A stretch of 64,000 nucleotides of DNA, from NCBI RefSeq assembly GCF_026226615.1, contig NZ_JAJAPB010000002.1, forward strand, positions 1 to 64,000, read 5' to 3'. Every line of letters starts with the position of its first letter. Position 1 is the first letter of the stretch. The stretch comes from Geovibrio ferrireducens. GTDB lineage: Bacteria > Chrysiogenota > Deferribacteres > Deferribacterales > Geovibrionaceae. A model generated the notes under the pieces. That model saw only the letters and a program-made list of their open reading frames with translations, was not told the DNA's origin and made no database searches. The position numbers and the translations under genes are program-made. This document shows positions 26,118 through 34,194 of the stretch, piece by piece.

Positions 26118-28181
26118 CTGCCTGTGCGGCAGTGAACAGTAGTAGAGCGTTGAGAACACCCATTACAATCTTTCTAAGCTGCCTGTACGGCAGTGAACGG
26201 GTTGATGAGCAGTACTCAAAGCTGATTCTCTTTCTAAGCTGCCTGTGCGGCAGTGAACACTTACGGTAGTGTTTGTCAGGGTCACTGATATTTCTAAGCT
26301 GCCTGTACGGCAGTGAACCCTCAAAGGAACTTACGATAACGGCTTTTCGTTTTCTAAGCTGCCTGTACGGCAGTGAACATTATATCGGCTCTACAGCCAC
26401 CGCGATTTTCTTTCTAAGCTGCCTGTACGGCAGTGAACCAGAAAATCTTCAAGCTCGCTCGCTTCCATCGTTTCTAAGCTGCCTGTACGGCAGTGAACTT
26501 GCGCACTCTCGTTGCCCGCGGGGCGATACTTTTCTAAGCTGCCTGTACGGCAGTGAACCTCCATAGCGGCTTCATATCTCGCTTCCATGCTTTCTAAGCT
26601 GCCTGTACGGCAGTGAACTAGGTTCTCTCTGGTGTCAGTTAAACACCGTTTTTCTAAGCTGCCTGTACGGCAGTGAACTCAAAAAAGCCTGCACACAAGC
26701 CGGACGCTTAATTTCTAAGCTGCCTGTACGGCAGTGAACTTCTGACCGTGCGCCCTTCGGTCTTACTTTCATTTCTAAGCTGCCTGTACGGCAGTGAACT
26801 GAATTGCTAAAAGCAAGGGACGATCTTCGATTTTCTAAGCTGCCTGTACGGCAGTGAACTCAACCACCGTGCCTTCAAAACTGGTATCTGTATTTCTAAG
26901 CTGCCTGTACGGCAGTGAACATAGCCGGACTGAACTCATGCAATTTTGCTGATTTCTAAGCTGCCTGTACGGCAGTGAACGTTTTGATAACATATACACG
27001 CTATCCTTTGGATTTCTAAGCTGCCTGTACGGCAGTGAACGCCTTCCAAAAACGCCTGAATACGATAACAACTTTCTAAGCTGCCTGTACGGCAGTGAAC
27101 TCATATTCATTATGGTTGATGTAATAGCGCAGTTTCTAAGCTGCCTGTACGGCAGTGAACCTCAGCTATCGACTGAACCGTTTCTTCATAGCTTTCTAAG
27201 CTGCCTGTACGGCAGTGAACATGAGCCCGATTATCGAATCCGATGATGAACTTTTCTAAGCTGCCTGTACGGCAGTGAACGGAGTCAAGTCATTGCGCCA
27301 TTTGCCCGGCACTTTCTAAGCTGCCTGTACGGCAGTGAACAAACGCCGGAGTTGTTGAACCTGTTCCGACTTTTTCTAAGCTGCCTGTACGGCAGTGAAC
27401 ATGACTTGGCAAAAGCTGTAATGCTGCGTGAATTTCTAAGCTGCCTGTACGGCAGTGAACCTGCCCGAACTGCGGTTTCAGCAAGTGCGGAGTTTCTAAG
27501 CTGCCTGTACGGCAGTGAACGAACAAAATCATAATCCCCCTGAGTGTAAACATTTCTAAGCTGCCTGTACGGCAGTGAACCCGGCAGACCGGAGGAAAGG
27601 TGGTTAAGGCGATTTCTAAGCTGCCTGTACGGCAGTGAACCAGATTGCCAGTATATCCGCCAGCTGCAAGTCCTTTCTAAGCTGCCTGTACGGCAGTGAA
27701 CGATGCTATGATACAATATCAGGTGCCGTTTGATTTCTAAGCTGCCTGTACGGCAGTGAACGATAATGAGATTGCCCGCATGGGCATGCTTTCTTTCTAA
27801 GCTGCCTGTACGGCAGTGAACTTCCGTTATCGTCTATCACTTCCCAAGGAACATTTCTAAGCTGCCTGTACGGCAGTGAACTAGCCATGTTTACCTTACC
27901 TCGTTTTTTTAAATTTCTAAGCTGCCTGTACGGCAGTGAACGGAACATCATATCGGCGTATGGCATGAAGGCATTTCTAAGCTGCCTGTACGGCAGTGAA
28001 CCGGCTGTGACTGCTGTACCTGCACCAGATACCTTTCTAAGCTGCCTGTACGGCAGTGAACCTATAAAAAAATAACATTTTTTATTTTTGTATTTTCTAA
28101 GCTGCCTGTACGGCAGTGAACCATTAACCTCATATTCAGTCAATTCACGTATATTTCTAAGCTGCCTGTACGGCAGTGAAC
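26110..28181 (-). CRISPR. CRISPR array 2, type I-F repeats, 35 repeats and 34 spacers
   Basis: There are thirty-five 28-nt repeats from 26110 (degenerate, only 22 nt recognisable from 26116) to 28154-28181, with spacers of 32-33 nt. Read on the minus strand, the repeat begins GTTCACTGCC and ends CTTAGAAA. The hairpin loop is GTACA in nearly all units. The two GCACA exceptions are the oldest repeat (26110) and the third oldest (26231). The leader is at the right, so the array is transcribed leftward toward vapC. Repeats are otherwise almost perfectly conserved. Open frames across the array are repeat artefacts. Confidence 0.97.
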
Positions 28182-28312
28182 TGATTACATAATATCAGAA
28201 CATATTAACGCAAAACAGAAAATATTTAAAACTGCATTAAAACCCTTTTTTCTGCACCTTAGCTTCTGCATTGATAGTAAAGGGATAAATTCACGCATCA
28301 AAAAAAGGGTCA
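28182..28312 (-). promoter_or_regulatory. Leader of CRISPR array 2
   Basis: This AT-rich segment has AAAACCCTTTT at 28239, AAAGGG at 28279 and AAAAAAAGGGTCA at 28300. They lie 58, 98 and 119 bp from the newest repeat, the same distances as in the array 1 leader. The leaders are therefore homologous, and both arrays were probably expanded by the same adaptation machinery before cas1 was lost. Confidence 0.75.
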
Positions 28313-28707
28313 GAATACACAGGCTCTCTTCCAGTGCCTCACCACTTCGTTTCATATAAAAAACAGAATGGCTGAATTTTTTTTAAATATTCTTAACCAT
28401 CATTTTCAGCCTCATAAATAACTCGTTGTAACCTAGCTAACAATAAACAGCGTTTTGAAAAAGTATGTGTTTATTTTTTAATTATTGATAAAATGCTCAA
28501 AACTTTTCATTATGGTTAACTCAAAAAACTTTGCTGAAAGCGGCATTTGCTCAATATGCCCTATCCTTTTTTTATAATATAAAATCCATTCAATAATAGC
28601 TTTTGTTATCTTCCAAACAGAAAAAGATAAGCTTTGTAATAAATATTACAATTACAATGGGTCATTACATACCTCCCCTCAGTGAACTTCGGAGCCATCC
28701 AAACCCA
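28313..28707. other. AT-rich intergenic stretch without a recognised gene
   Basis: Nearly 400 bp between the array 2 leader and the promoter of the XRE-cupin gene. It is AT-rich on both strands. No tRNA, credible reading frame with a ribosome site, or repeat family was recognised. It may contain further leader or decayed mobile sequence. Confidence 0.5.
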
Positions 28708-28740
28708 TTGACATCTCATTAATGTTCAGTATAATGAACA
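28708..28740 (+). promoter_or_regulatory. Consensus promoter with inverted-repeat operator
   Basis: TTGACA (28708-28713) and TATAAT (28730-28735) are both perfect consensus, 16 bp apart. The -10 is embedded in TGTTCA-N6-TGAACA (28723-28740), a symmetric site well placed for autorepression by the XRE-cupin protein encoded 28 bp downstream. Confidence 0.75.
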
Positions 28741-28768
28741 GCATAGTGAAATAAAAAAGAGGTATATT

Positions 28769-29317
28769 TTGGACTTCGGCAAGAAAGTTAAGGAATTGAG
28801 ACATGAGCGCAAAATGTCTCTCCGTGACATGGCAAAAGTCAGCGGATGCAGCATATCTTTCCTTTCACAGGTTGAGCGGAACCTTGTTTCACCCACTGTT
28901 GCCAGCCTTCGCAAAATATCCGAAGCGTTAGGAGTCACCATAACCTCTTTTTTTGATGTAGCCGAAGGGGAAAAAGATACTGTTGTCGTTCGAAAAAATG
29001 AACGGGTTAAGTTAACTTCCAAGGCTTCCAAAGTTGTTTACGAATCCCTTAAGCCGAAGGGAGCCAACTCCGTTCTTGAACCGCTTTACCATATACTTGA
29101 AAAAGGTGCGTACAGCGGAAACGACTACAACCTGCATGTTGGGGAGGAGTTTGTATACGTACTTCACGGTCAGGTGGAGATAACGCTCGACAAAAAGACT
29201 ATGGTGCTTAATGCGGGCGACAGTGCCGTGTACAACTCCAACATTCCACATAGATGGAGAAACACTTATGACGGTGAGACCATACTCCTATGGGTCAATA
29301 CTCCGCCGACTTTTTAA
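28769..29317 (+). CDS. XRE-family regulator with C-terminal cupin domain
   Basis: This 182-residue protein has an N-terminal XRE helix-turn-helix (KMSLRDMAKVSGCSISFLSQVERN, about 14-37) and a C-terminal small-molecule-sensing cupin (about 105-178, with HVGEEFVYVLHGQVEITL and NAGDSAVYNSNIPHRW). Proteins of this type often control amino-acid or amine catabolism. It starts at TTG (28769), with AGAGG seven bases upstream. It is the first gene of a unit with proline dehydrogenase (15 bp away) and P5C dehydrogenase, so proline, hydroxyproline or P5C is a reasonable guess for its effector. Confidence 0.85.
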   Translation: MDFGKKVKELRHERKMSLRDMAKVSGCSISFLSQVERNLVSPTVASLRKISEALGVTITSFFDVAEGEKDTVVVRKNERVKLTSKASKVVYESLKPKGANSVLEPLYHILEKGAYSGNDYNLHVGEEFVYVLHGQVEITLDKKTMVLNAGDSAVYNSNIPHRWRNTYDGETILLWVNTPPTF

Positions 29318-29332
29318 AAATCGGAGAAAGAA

Positions 29333-30238
29333 ATGTTTAACACATTAATTGCGAACTCCATGCCTTACATGCCGAAAGCGCTGGTTGGTTTTTTTGCAAA
29401 AAGGTACGTCGCAGGCGCACTGCCTGAGGATGCCTTCCGCATGACCAAGGCTCTTAACGCTGAAGGGGCTATGGGAACTGTTGATTTGCTTGGCGAGTTC
29501 ACGGACGACATTAATAAAGCCAAACAAACGGTCGAAATGTACAAGCTTGTCCTCGACAACATTGAGGCGCAGAACCTTGATACGAACATATCCATCAAGC
29601 CCACTGCGTTTGGTATTCTCCTCAATGAGGAAACATCCACCAAGTACATGACGGAAGTAATAAGCTATGCGTACAGCAAAGGAATCTTTGTCCGCATAGA
29701 CATGGAAAACCACCCCTACACAGACTACACAATTGACCTCTACCTCACACTCAGCAAGGAAATGCCCAAAAGCTGCGGAACAGTTTTACAGGCATGCCTT
29801 AAACGCACACTGGACGACATAAAACACATAACAGAATCCACAGACCGGGCAAACATCCGCCTTTGCAAAGGTATTTACAAAGAACCCGATGACATAGCCT
29901 ACAACAACAGAAAGAAGGTTCAGGAAAATTTCCTTGCCTGCCTTGAACTGCTTTTCCAGAAAAAAGCATACGTCGGCATAGCCACACACGACGATGTTCT
30001 TGTGAACGGCGCTATGGAACTCATCAAAAAATATAAACTCGAAAAACATGAGTACGAATTCCAGATGCTTCTCGGAGTGCGCTCTGAGCTTCGTAAAAGA
30101 CTTCTTGCCGAAGGACACAGGCTCCGCATCTACACTCCTTTCGGAGAAGACTGGCTTCCGTACAGCATCCGCAGGCTGAAAGAAAACCCCGCCATAGTCG
30201 GCTCGGCTATTAAGGGCTTCCTCACCGGCGGTAAATAA
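29333..30238 (+). CDS. Proline dehydrogenase
   Basis: This 301-residue FAD-dependent TIM-barrel protein is of the PutB/PRODH type, which oxidises L-proline to pyrroline-5-carboxylate and passes electrons to quinone. Family blocks are NISIKPTAFG, VRIDMENHPYTDYTID, IRLCKGIYKEP, VGIATHDD, YEFQMLLGVR and RLRIYTPFGEDWLPYSIRRLKENP, the last holding the arginines that bind proline. It is a monofunctional enzyme without the PutA fusion. The P5C dehydrogenase gene follows 32 bp downstream, so product is handed on directly to glutamate formation. Confidence 0.93.
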   Translation: MFNTLIANSMPYMPKALVGFFAKRYVAGALPEDAFRMTKALNAEGAMGTVDLLGEFTDDINKAKQTVEMYKLVLDNIEAQNLDTNISIKPTAFGILLNEETSTKYMTEVISYAYSKGIFVRIDMENHPYTDYTIDLYLTLSKEMPKSCGTVLQACLKRTLDDIKHITESTDRANIRLCKGIYKEPDDIAYNNRKKVQENFLACLELLFQKKAYVGIATHDDVLVNGAMELIKKYKLEKHEYEFQMLLGVRSELRKRLLAEGHRLRIYTPFGEDWLPYSIRRLKENPAIVGSAIKGFLTGGK

Positions 30239-30270
30239 CCCTCTAATAATGAATACAAAAGGAGCAGCGA

Positions 30271-31905
30271 ATGAATAACGGCGTGTTTAACGTACCATTC
30301 CCCCAGAACGAACCGGTATTTGAGTACCGTGAAGGCAGCAAAGAGAAAAAAGAGCTCAAAGCCGCTCTGAAAGAGCTTTCTGAAAAATATACAGAAGTCC
30401 CCGTAATTATAGGCGGAAAAGAAATCAAAACAGGCAACACTGTTGAAATAACCGCCCCCTTTGACCATTCCATAAGGCTCGGCAAGTACCACAAAGCAGG
30501 CCAGCCCGAAATACAGCAGGCAATAGACGCCGCTATGGCAGCCAGAGAAGCCTGGGGCAAGATGCCTTGGTTCCACAGAGCGGGCATTTTCCTTAAAATC
30601 GCTGAGCTCATCTCCACCAAATACCGTGCGCAGATGAACGCGGCTACCATGCTTTCCATCGGTAAAACCGCTGTTCAGGCCGAAATAGACTCCGCATGCG
30701 AGTTGATCGACTTCCTCCGCTTTAACGTATATTTCATGCAGCAGATATATGCAGAGCAGCCCCTGCACAACTCAAAAGGCGTGTGGAACTCTCTTCAGTA
30801 CCGTCCTCTTGAGGGCTTCATACTCGCTGTTACGCCGTTCAACTTCACGGCTATTTCCGGCAACCTGCCCCTTGCTCCTGCGATGATGGGTAATGTGGTT
30901 CTCTGGAAACCGTCAGGCGACGCAGCCTATGTCCCAAATCTTCTTATGAAGATATTCAAGGAAGCGGGACTGCCGGACGGCGTGGTTAACTACGTTCCAT
31001 CCGATGCGAAAGACATATCAGCAGCAACCTTCTCCAGCCCCGACTTCGGCGGCATCCACTTCACAGGCAGCACAGGCGTTTTCAAAAATATCTGGGAAAC
31101 AATCGGCAAAAACATCTACACATACAAATCATATCCGAGGATTGTCGGCGAAACCGGCGGCAAGGACTTCATCTTTGCTCACAAATCAGCGGATCTTGAT
31201 GCTCTGGCTGTTGCCTCCGTCAGAGGCGCTTTTGAGTATCAGGGGCAGAAATGCTCTGCCGCATCAAGAGCATACGTCCCTATGAGCATGAAGGACGCTT
31301 ACCTTAAGAGAGTTAAGGAGCTTGTGGGCGAAATCAAAATGGGCTCACCCATGGATTTCAGAAACTTCATGACTGCTGTTGTCTCAAAAAGAGCCTACAA
31401 ATCAATCATCGCCTACATTGACTATGCAAAACAGGCAACTGATGCCGAGATAGTTATTGGCGGCGGATATGACGAATCCAAAGGCTGGTTCATCGAACCC
31501 ACTGTAATCACCACTCAGAACCTTGAGTTCAAAACTTTCAGAGAGGAGATCTTCGGGCCCGTTCTGACTGTTACCTTCTATGAAGACGAAAAGTATGAAG
31601 AATACCTGAAACTCTGCAACTCAGGCAACGAATACGCCCTTACTGGCTCCATATTCGCCAGATGCAGAGATGCGATAATCACAGCTTTCGAGCTGCTTGA
31701 GGACGCAGCGGGCAACTTCTATATAAACGATAAACCCACAGGAGCAGTTGTGGGACAGCAGCCTTTCGGAGGCGGCAGAGGTTCAGGAACAAACGATAAG
31801 GCAGGCAGCTACCTCAACCTTATCCGCTGGGTAAACACCCGCACTGTAAAAGAAACCTTTGTTCCGCCGCTTGCGATAGGCTATCCTCATATGGAAGCAG
31901 AGTAA
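30271..31905 (+). CDS. L-glutamate gamma-semialdehyde (P5C) dehydrogenase
   Basis: This 544-residue aldehyde dehydrogenase of the P5CDH class (PruA type) oxidises glutamate semialdehyde to glutamate with NAD. Visible features are VTPFNFTAISGNLPLAPA, the glycine-rich GGIHFTGSTGVF, the general base in VGETGGKDFIFAH, the catalytic cysteine in FEYQGQKCSAASRAYVP (about residue 327) and FGGGRGSGTNDKAG near the C-terminus. AAAGGAG precedes the ATG. It can receive P5C from both proline dehydrogenase and the HypD-like enzyme encoded downstream. Confidence 0.94.
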   Translation: MNNGVFNVPFPQNEPVFEYREGSKEKKELKAALKELSEKYTEVPVIIGGKEIKTGNTVEITAPFDHSIRLGKYHKAGQPEIQQAIDAAMAAREAWGKMPWFHRAGIFLKIAELISTKYRAQMNAATMLSIGKTAVQAEIDSACELIDFLRFNVYFMQQIYAEQPLHNSKGVWNSLQYRPLEGFILAVTPFNFTAISGNLPLAPAMMGNVVLWKPSGDAAYVPNLLMKIFKEAGLPDGVVNYVPSDAKDISAATFSSPDFGGIHFTGSTGVFKNIWETIGKNIYTYKSYPRIVGETGGKDFIFAHKSADLDALAVASVRGAFEYQGQKCSAASRAYVPMSMKDAYLKRVKELVGEIKMGSPMDFRNFMTAVVSKRAYKSIIAYIDYAKQATDAEIVIGGGYDESKGWFIEPTVITTQNLEFKTFREEIFGPVLTVTFYEDEKYEEYLKLCNSGNEYALTGSIFARCRDAIITAFELLEDAAGNFYINDKPTGAVVGQQPFGGGRGSGTNDKAGSYLNLIRWVNTRTVKETFVPPLAIGYPHMEAE

Positions 31906-31929
31906 CTTATTGATTATTCAGGTCGGGCG

Positions 31930-31990
31930 TTGACAAAAGGAGTTTTTGTGAAATGATATTCTAATCAACGATCAGACTATCGATTGATAG
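31930..31990 (+). promoter_or_regulatory. Promoter and imperfect inverted repeat upstream of the Liv-type transporter
   Basis: TTGACA (31930-31935) is 17 bp from ATGATA or 18 bp from TGATAT (-10 candidates at 31953-31959). An imperfect inverted repeat follows, ATCAACGAT (31964-31972) and ATCGATTGAT (31979-31988). It sits where a repressor could block early transcription. Confidence 0.5.
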
Positions 31991-32019
31991 AATACAACAC
32001 TAGTTAGCAGGAGGAAGCT

Positions 32020-33147
32020 ATGAAAAAACTGTTTAGTCTGTCACTTATGCTGATGGTAAGTGCGTTTTTCGCTGTTGGGGCGTTTGCAGCCGACACCATC
32101 AAAATCGGAGTACAGGCACCTATCACAGGCGAGTATGCAAACGAAGGACAAGGTATTGACAACGCTGCAAGACTTCTTGCAGAACAGTACAACGCCAAAG
32201 GCGGACTGCTTGGCAAAAAACTTGAAGTTTTCACATGCGATGATGAAGCTCAGGCAATGAAAGCAGCTATCTGCGCCAAAGAACTCGTGGAAAAAGGCGT
32301 CATCATGGTTATCGGTTCTTATACTTCAAGCGCTGCTGAAGCTGCACAGAGAACCTACTACCGCGCAGGCGTTCTTCAGACAACTGACGGCACAAGCGAC
32401 TCTCTCGTAAAAGAAGGCTACTGGACTTTCTTCAGAAACTCCAACCCCAACTCAGCCGCAGCTGAATTCACAGCAGACTACATGGTAAACGTTGCAAAAT
32501 TCAAACGTATAGCAATCATCTCCGACCACTCCAGCTATGCATCAGGACTTGCTGACGCTGTTACCGCTGAAGTGAAAAAACTTAAAGGCAGCATAGTGTA
32601 TTCCGGCAAAATCAAAGCTAACAGCCAGAACTTCACACCTGTTCTCACAAGCATCAAAGCCCTTAACCCCGATGTAATCTACTTCGCTGGCTACTATGCT
32701 GACGGCGGTCTTATCCGCGCTCAGCAGAAACAGCTTGGCATCAATGCTGAATTCATCGGCGGCGACGCTAACGACAACGTTGACTTCTTCAAACTTGCAG
32801 GCCCTGCCGCAAAAGATGCGAAAATAATCAACGTTCCCACTCCCGACATGCTTCCTTATGACAGCGCGAAAAAATTCCTCGCTGCATACAAAGCAAAATA
32901 CGGAAAAGAAATTCCTTCTATATGGTCTCTGCTGAACGCTGACGGTATGCTTGCATTCCTTACAGCAATCGAAAAACTTCAGACTACAGATACCAAAAAA
33001 ATCTCTGACTGGCTGCACAAAAACGAACTTAACGGCTATTCAGGCAAACTTAAATGGGACACAAGAGGCGAGCGTATAGGCTCTACCTTCATGGTTTACA
33101 ACATCAATGCTGATGGCAGCTACGGCGTTGCATACCCCAAACAGTAA
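32020..33147 (+). CDS. Liv-type amino-acid ABC transporter substrate-binding protein
   Basis: This 375-residue protein has a signal peptide (about 1-23, ending GAFAADT) and a Peripla_BP_6 domain (IKIGVQAPITGEYANEGQGIDNAARLLAEQYN, then VIGSYTSSAAEAA and FRNSNPNSAAAEF). It binds an amino acid in the periplasm for a LivHMGF-type importer. GGAGGAAG precedes the ATG. A strong hairpin after the gene should give it more transcript than the permease genes. Its position between proline catabolic genes and hypD suggests proline or hydroxyproline as ligand rather than leucine, but the sequence alone does not prove it. Confidence 0.88.
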   Translation: MKKLFSLSLMLMVSAFFAVGAFAADTIKIGVQAPITGEYANEGQGIDNAARLLAEQYNAKGGLLGKKLEVFTCDDEAQAMKAAICAKELVEKGVIMVIGSYTSSAAEAAQRTYYRAGVLQTTDGTSDSLVKEGYWTFFRNSNPNSAAAEFTADYMVNVAKFKRIAIISDHSSYASGLADAVTAEVKKLKGSIVYSGKIKANSQNFTPVLTSIKALNPDVIYFAGYYADGGLIRAQQKQLGINAEFIGGDANDNVDFFKLAGPAAKDAKIINVPTPDMLPYDSAKKFLAAYKAKYGKEIPSIWSLLNADGMLAFLTAIEKLQTTDTKKISDWLHKNELNGYSGKLKWDTRGERIGSTFMVYNINADGSYGVAYPKQ

Positions 33148-33168
33148 CAACCATTTCCACAAAATACA

Positions 33169-33194
33169 GGGCGGCGCATGCCGCCGCCCTTTTT
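33169..33194 (+). terminator. Hairpin after the substrate-binding gene
   Basis: GGGCGGC (33169-33175) pairs with GCCGCCC (33183-33189), followed by five T. It lies between the binding-protein gene and the livH-like gene in the same operon. It probably acts as a partial terminator or mRNA-stabilising hairpin that sets higher binding-protein output. Confidence 0.75.
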
Positions 33195-33288
33195 ACTCAT
33201 TATTCCCATAGGGGGTTTCATCTTTCTAGGTAAAGGAAAGATACTTGCTTCCCTATACTTAGAATGACGAAATATTAAGGAAAAGCGT

Positions 33289-34194
33289 ATGGATATATTT
33301 CTTCAGCAGGTAGTCAACGGTTTAATAATCGGCAGCATTTATGCTCTGGTAGCCCTCGGCTATACAATGGTTTACGGAGTTATGAAGCTCATTAACTTCG
33401 CACACGGCGATCTCGTTGCCTTATCGGCCTACATCGGTCTTATGTTTTACACTCAGCTTATAGGCATGGGTGTTATGCCACAGTCCATGGTGGTTATTAT
33501 GGTATTTGTGCTGACGGCAATTGTCGCTGCCGCTGTTGCGCTGCTTGTTGAGAGAGTGGCATACAGACCGCTGCGCAATGCACCGCGGCTTTCTGCGGTT
33601 GTTTCAGCCCTCGGCGCATCTATGATGATCCAGAACGGCATAATGCTTATCTGGGGTCCCAACATAACAATCTTTCCATCTGACATCCTTCCGGCAGCAA
33701 GCTGGACAATATACGGCATAACAATAACATTTGTTCAGGCCGCAATGATAATAATCACATTGCTTCTTATGGTTTCCCTCACTCTCTTCATCAACTACAC
33801 CAAAATGGGAACAGCCATCAGAGCCAGCGCCATCAATCAGGATGTGGCAAAGCTGATGGGTATAAATGTGAACATGATAATAATGATCATCTTCGTGGTC
33901 GGCGCTGTTCTCGGCTCCGTTGGCGGTCTTTTTATAGGAATGTACTACAGGGGAATCAGCTTCAACCTTGGATGGATTTACGGCCTTAACGCTTTCATAG
34001 CCGCAATTCTGGGCGGTATAGGGAACATTCCCGGCTCCATGGTGGGCGGCTATCTCCTCGGTCTTTTCACCGCTCTCATTGCAGGGTATGTTTCATCCAC
34101 ATGGGCAGAGGCGTTCACTTTCATTCTGCTTATCCTCATACTTATTGTGCGCCCCACAGGAATCCTCGGCGAGCGCGTAGCGGAGAAAGTATAA
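33289..34194 (+). CDS. livH: Branched-chain-type amino-acid ABC permease LivH-like
   Basis: This 301-residue BPD_transp_2 permease has about eight membrane segments and the LivH blocks ALGYTMVYGVMKLINFAHGDL, AYRPLRNAPRLSAVVSALGAS, MGTAIRASAINQDVAKLMGI and AILGGIGNIPGSMVGG. It forms half of the membrane channel with the LivM-like protein. AAGGAAAAG precedes the ATG. Its TAA stop overlaps the next ATG by one base. The gene name denotes family; the true substrate may be proline or hydroxyproline. Confidence 0.9.
   Translation: MDIFLQQVVNGLIIGSIYALVALGYTMVYGVMKLINFAHGDLVALSAYIGLMFYTQLIGMGVMPQSMVVIMVFVLTAIVAAAVALLVERVAYRPLRNAPRLSAVVSALGASMMIQNGIMLIWGPNITIFPSDILPAASWTIYGITITFVQAAMIIITLLLMVSLTLFINYTKMGTAIRASAINQDVAKLMGINVNMIIMIIFVVGAVLGSVGGLFIGMYYRGISFNLGWIYGLNAFIAAILGGIGNIPGSMVGGYLLGLFTALIAGYVSSTWAEAFTFILLILILIVRPTGILGERVAEKV

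Noticed and set aside
26273-28143. Long open frames across the CRISPR arrays on both strands (for example FLSCLYGSE or SLPYRQLRN repeats)
   Set aside because: They are translations of the 28-nt repeat and have no ribosome sites or family resemblance.
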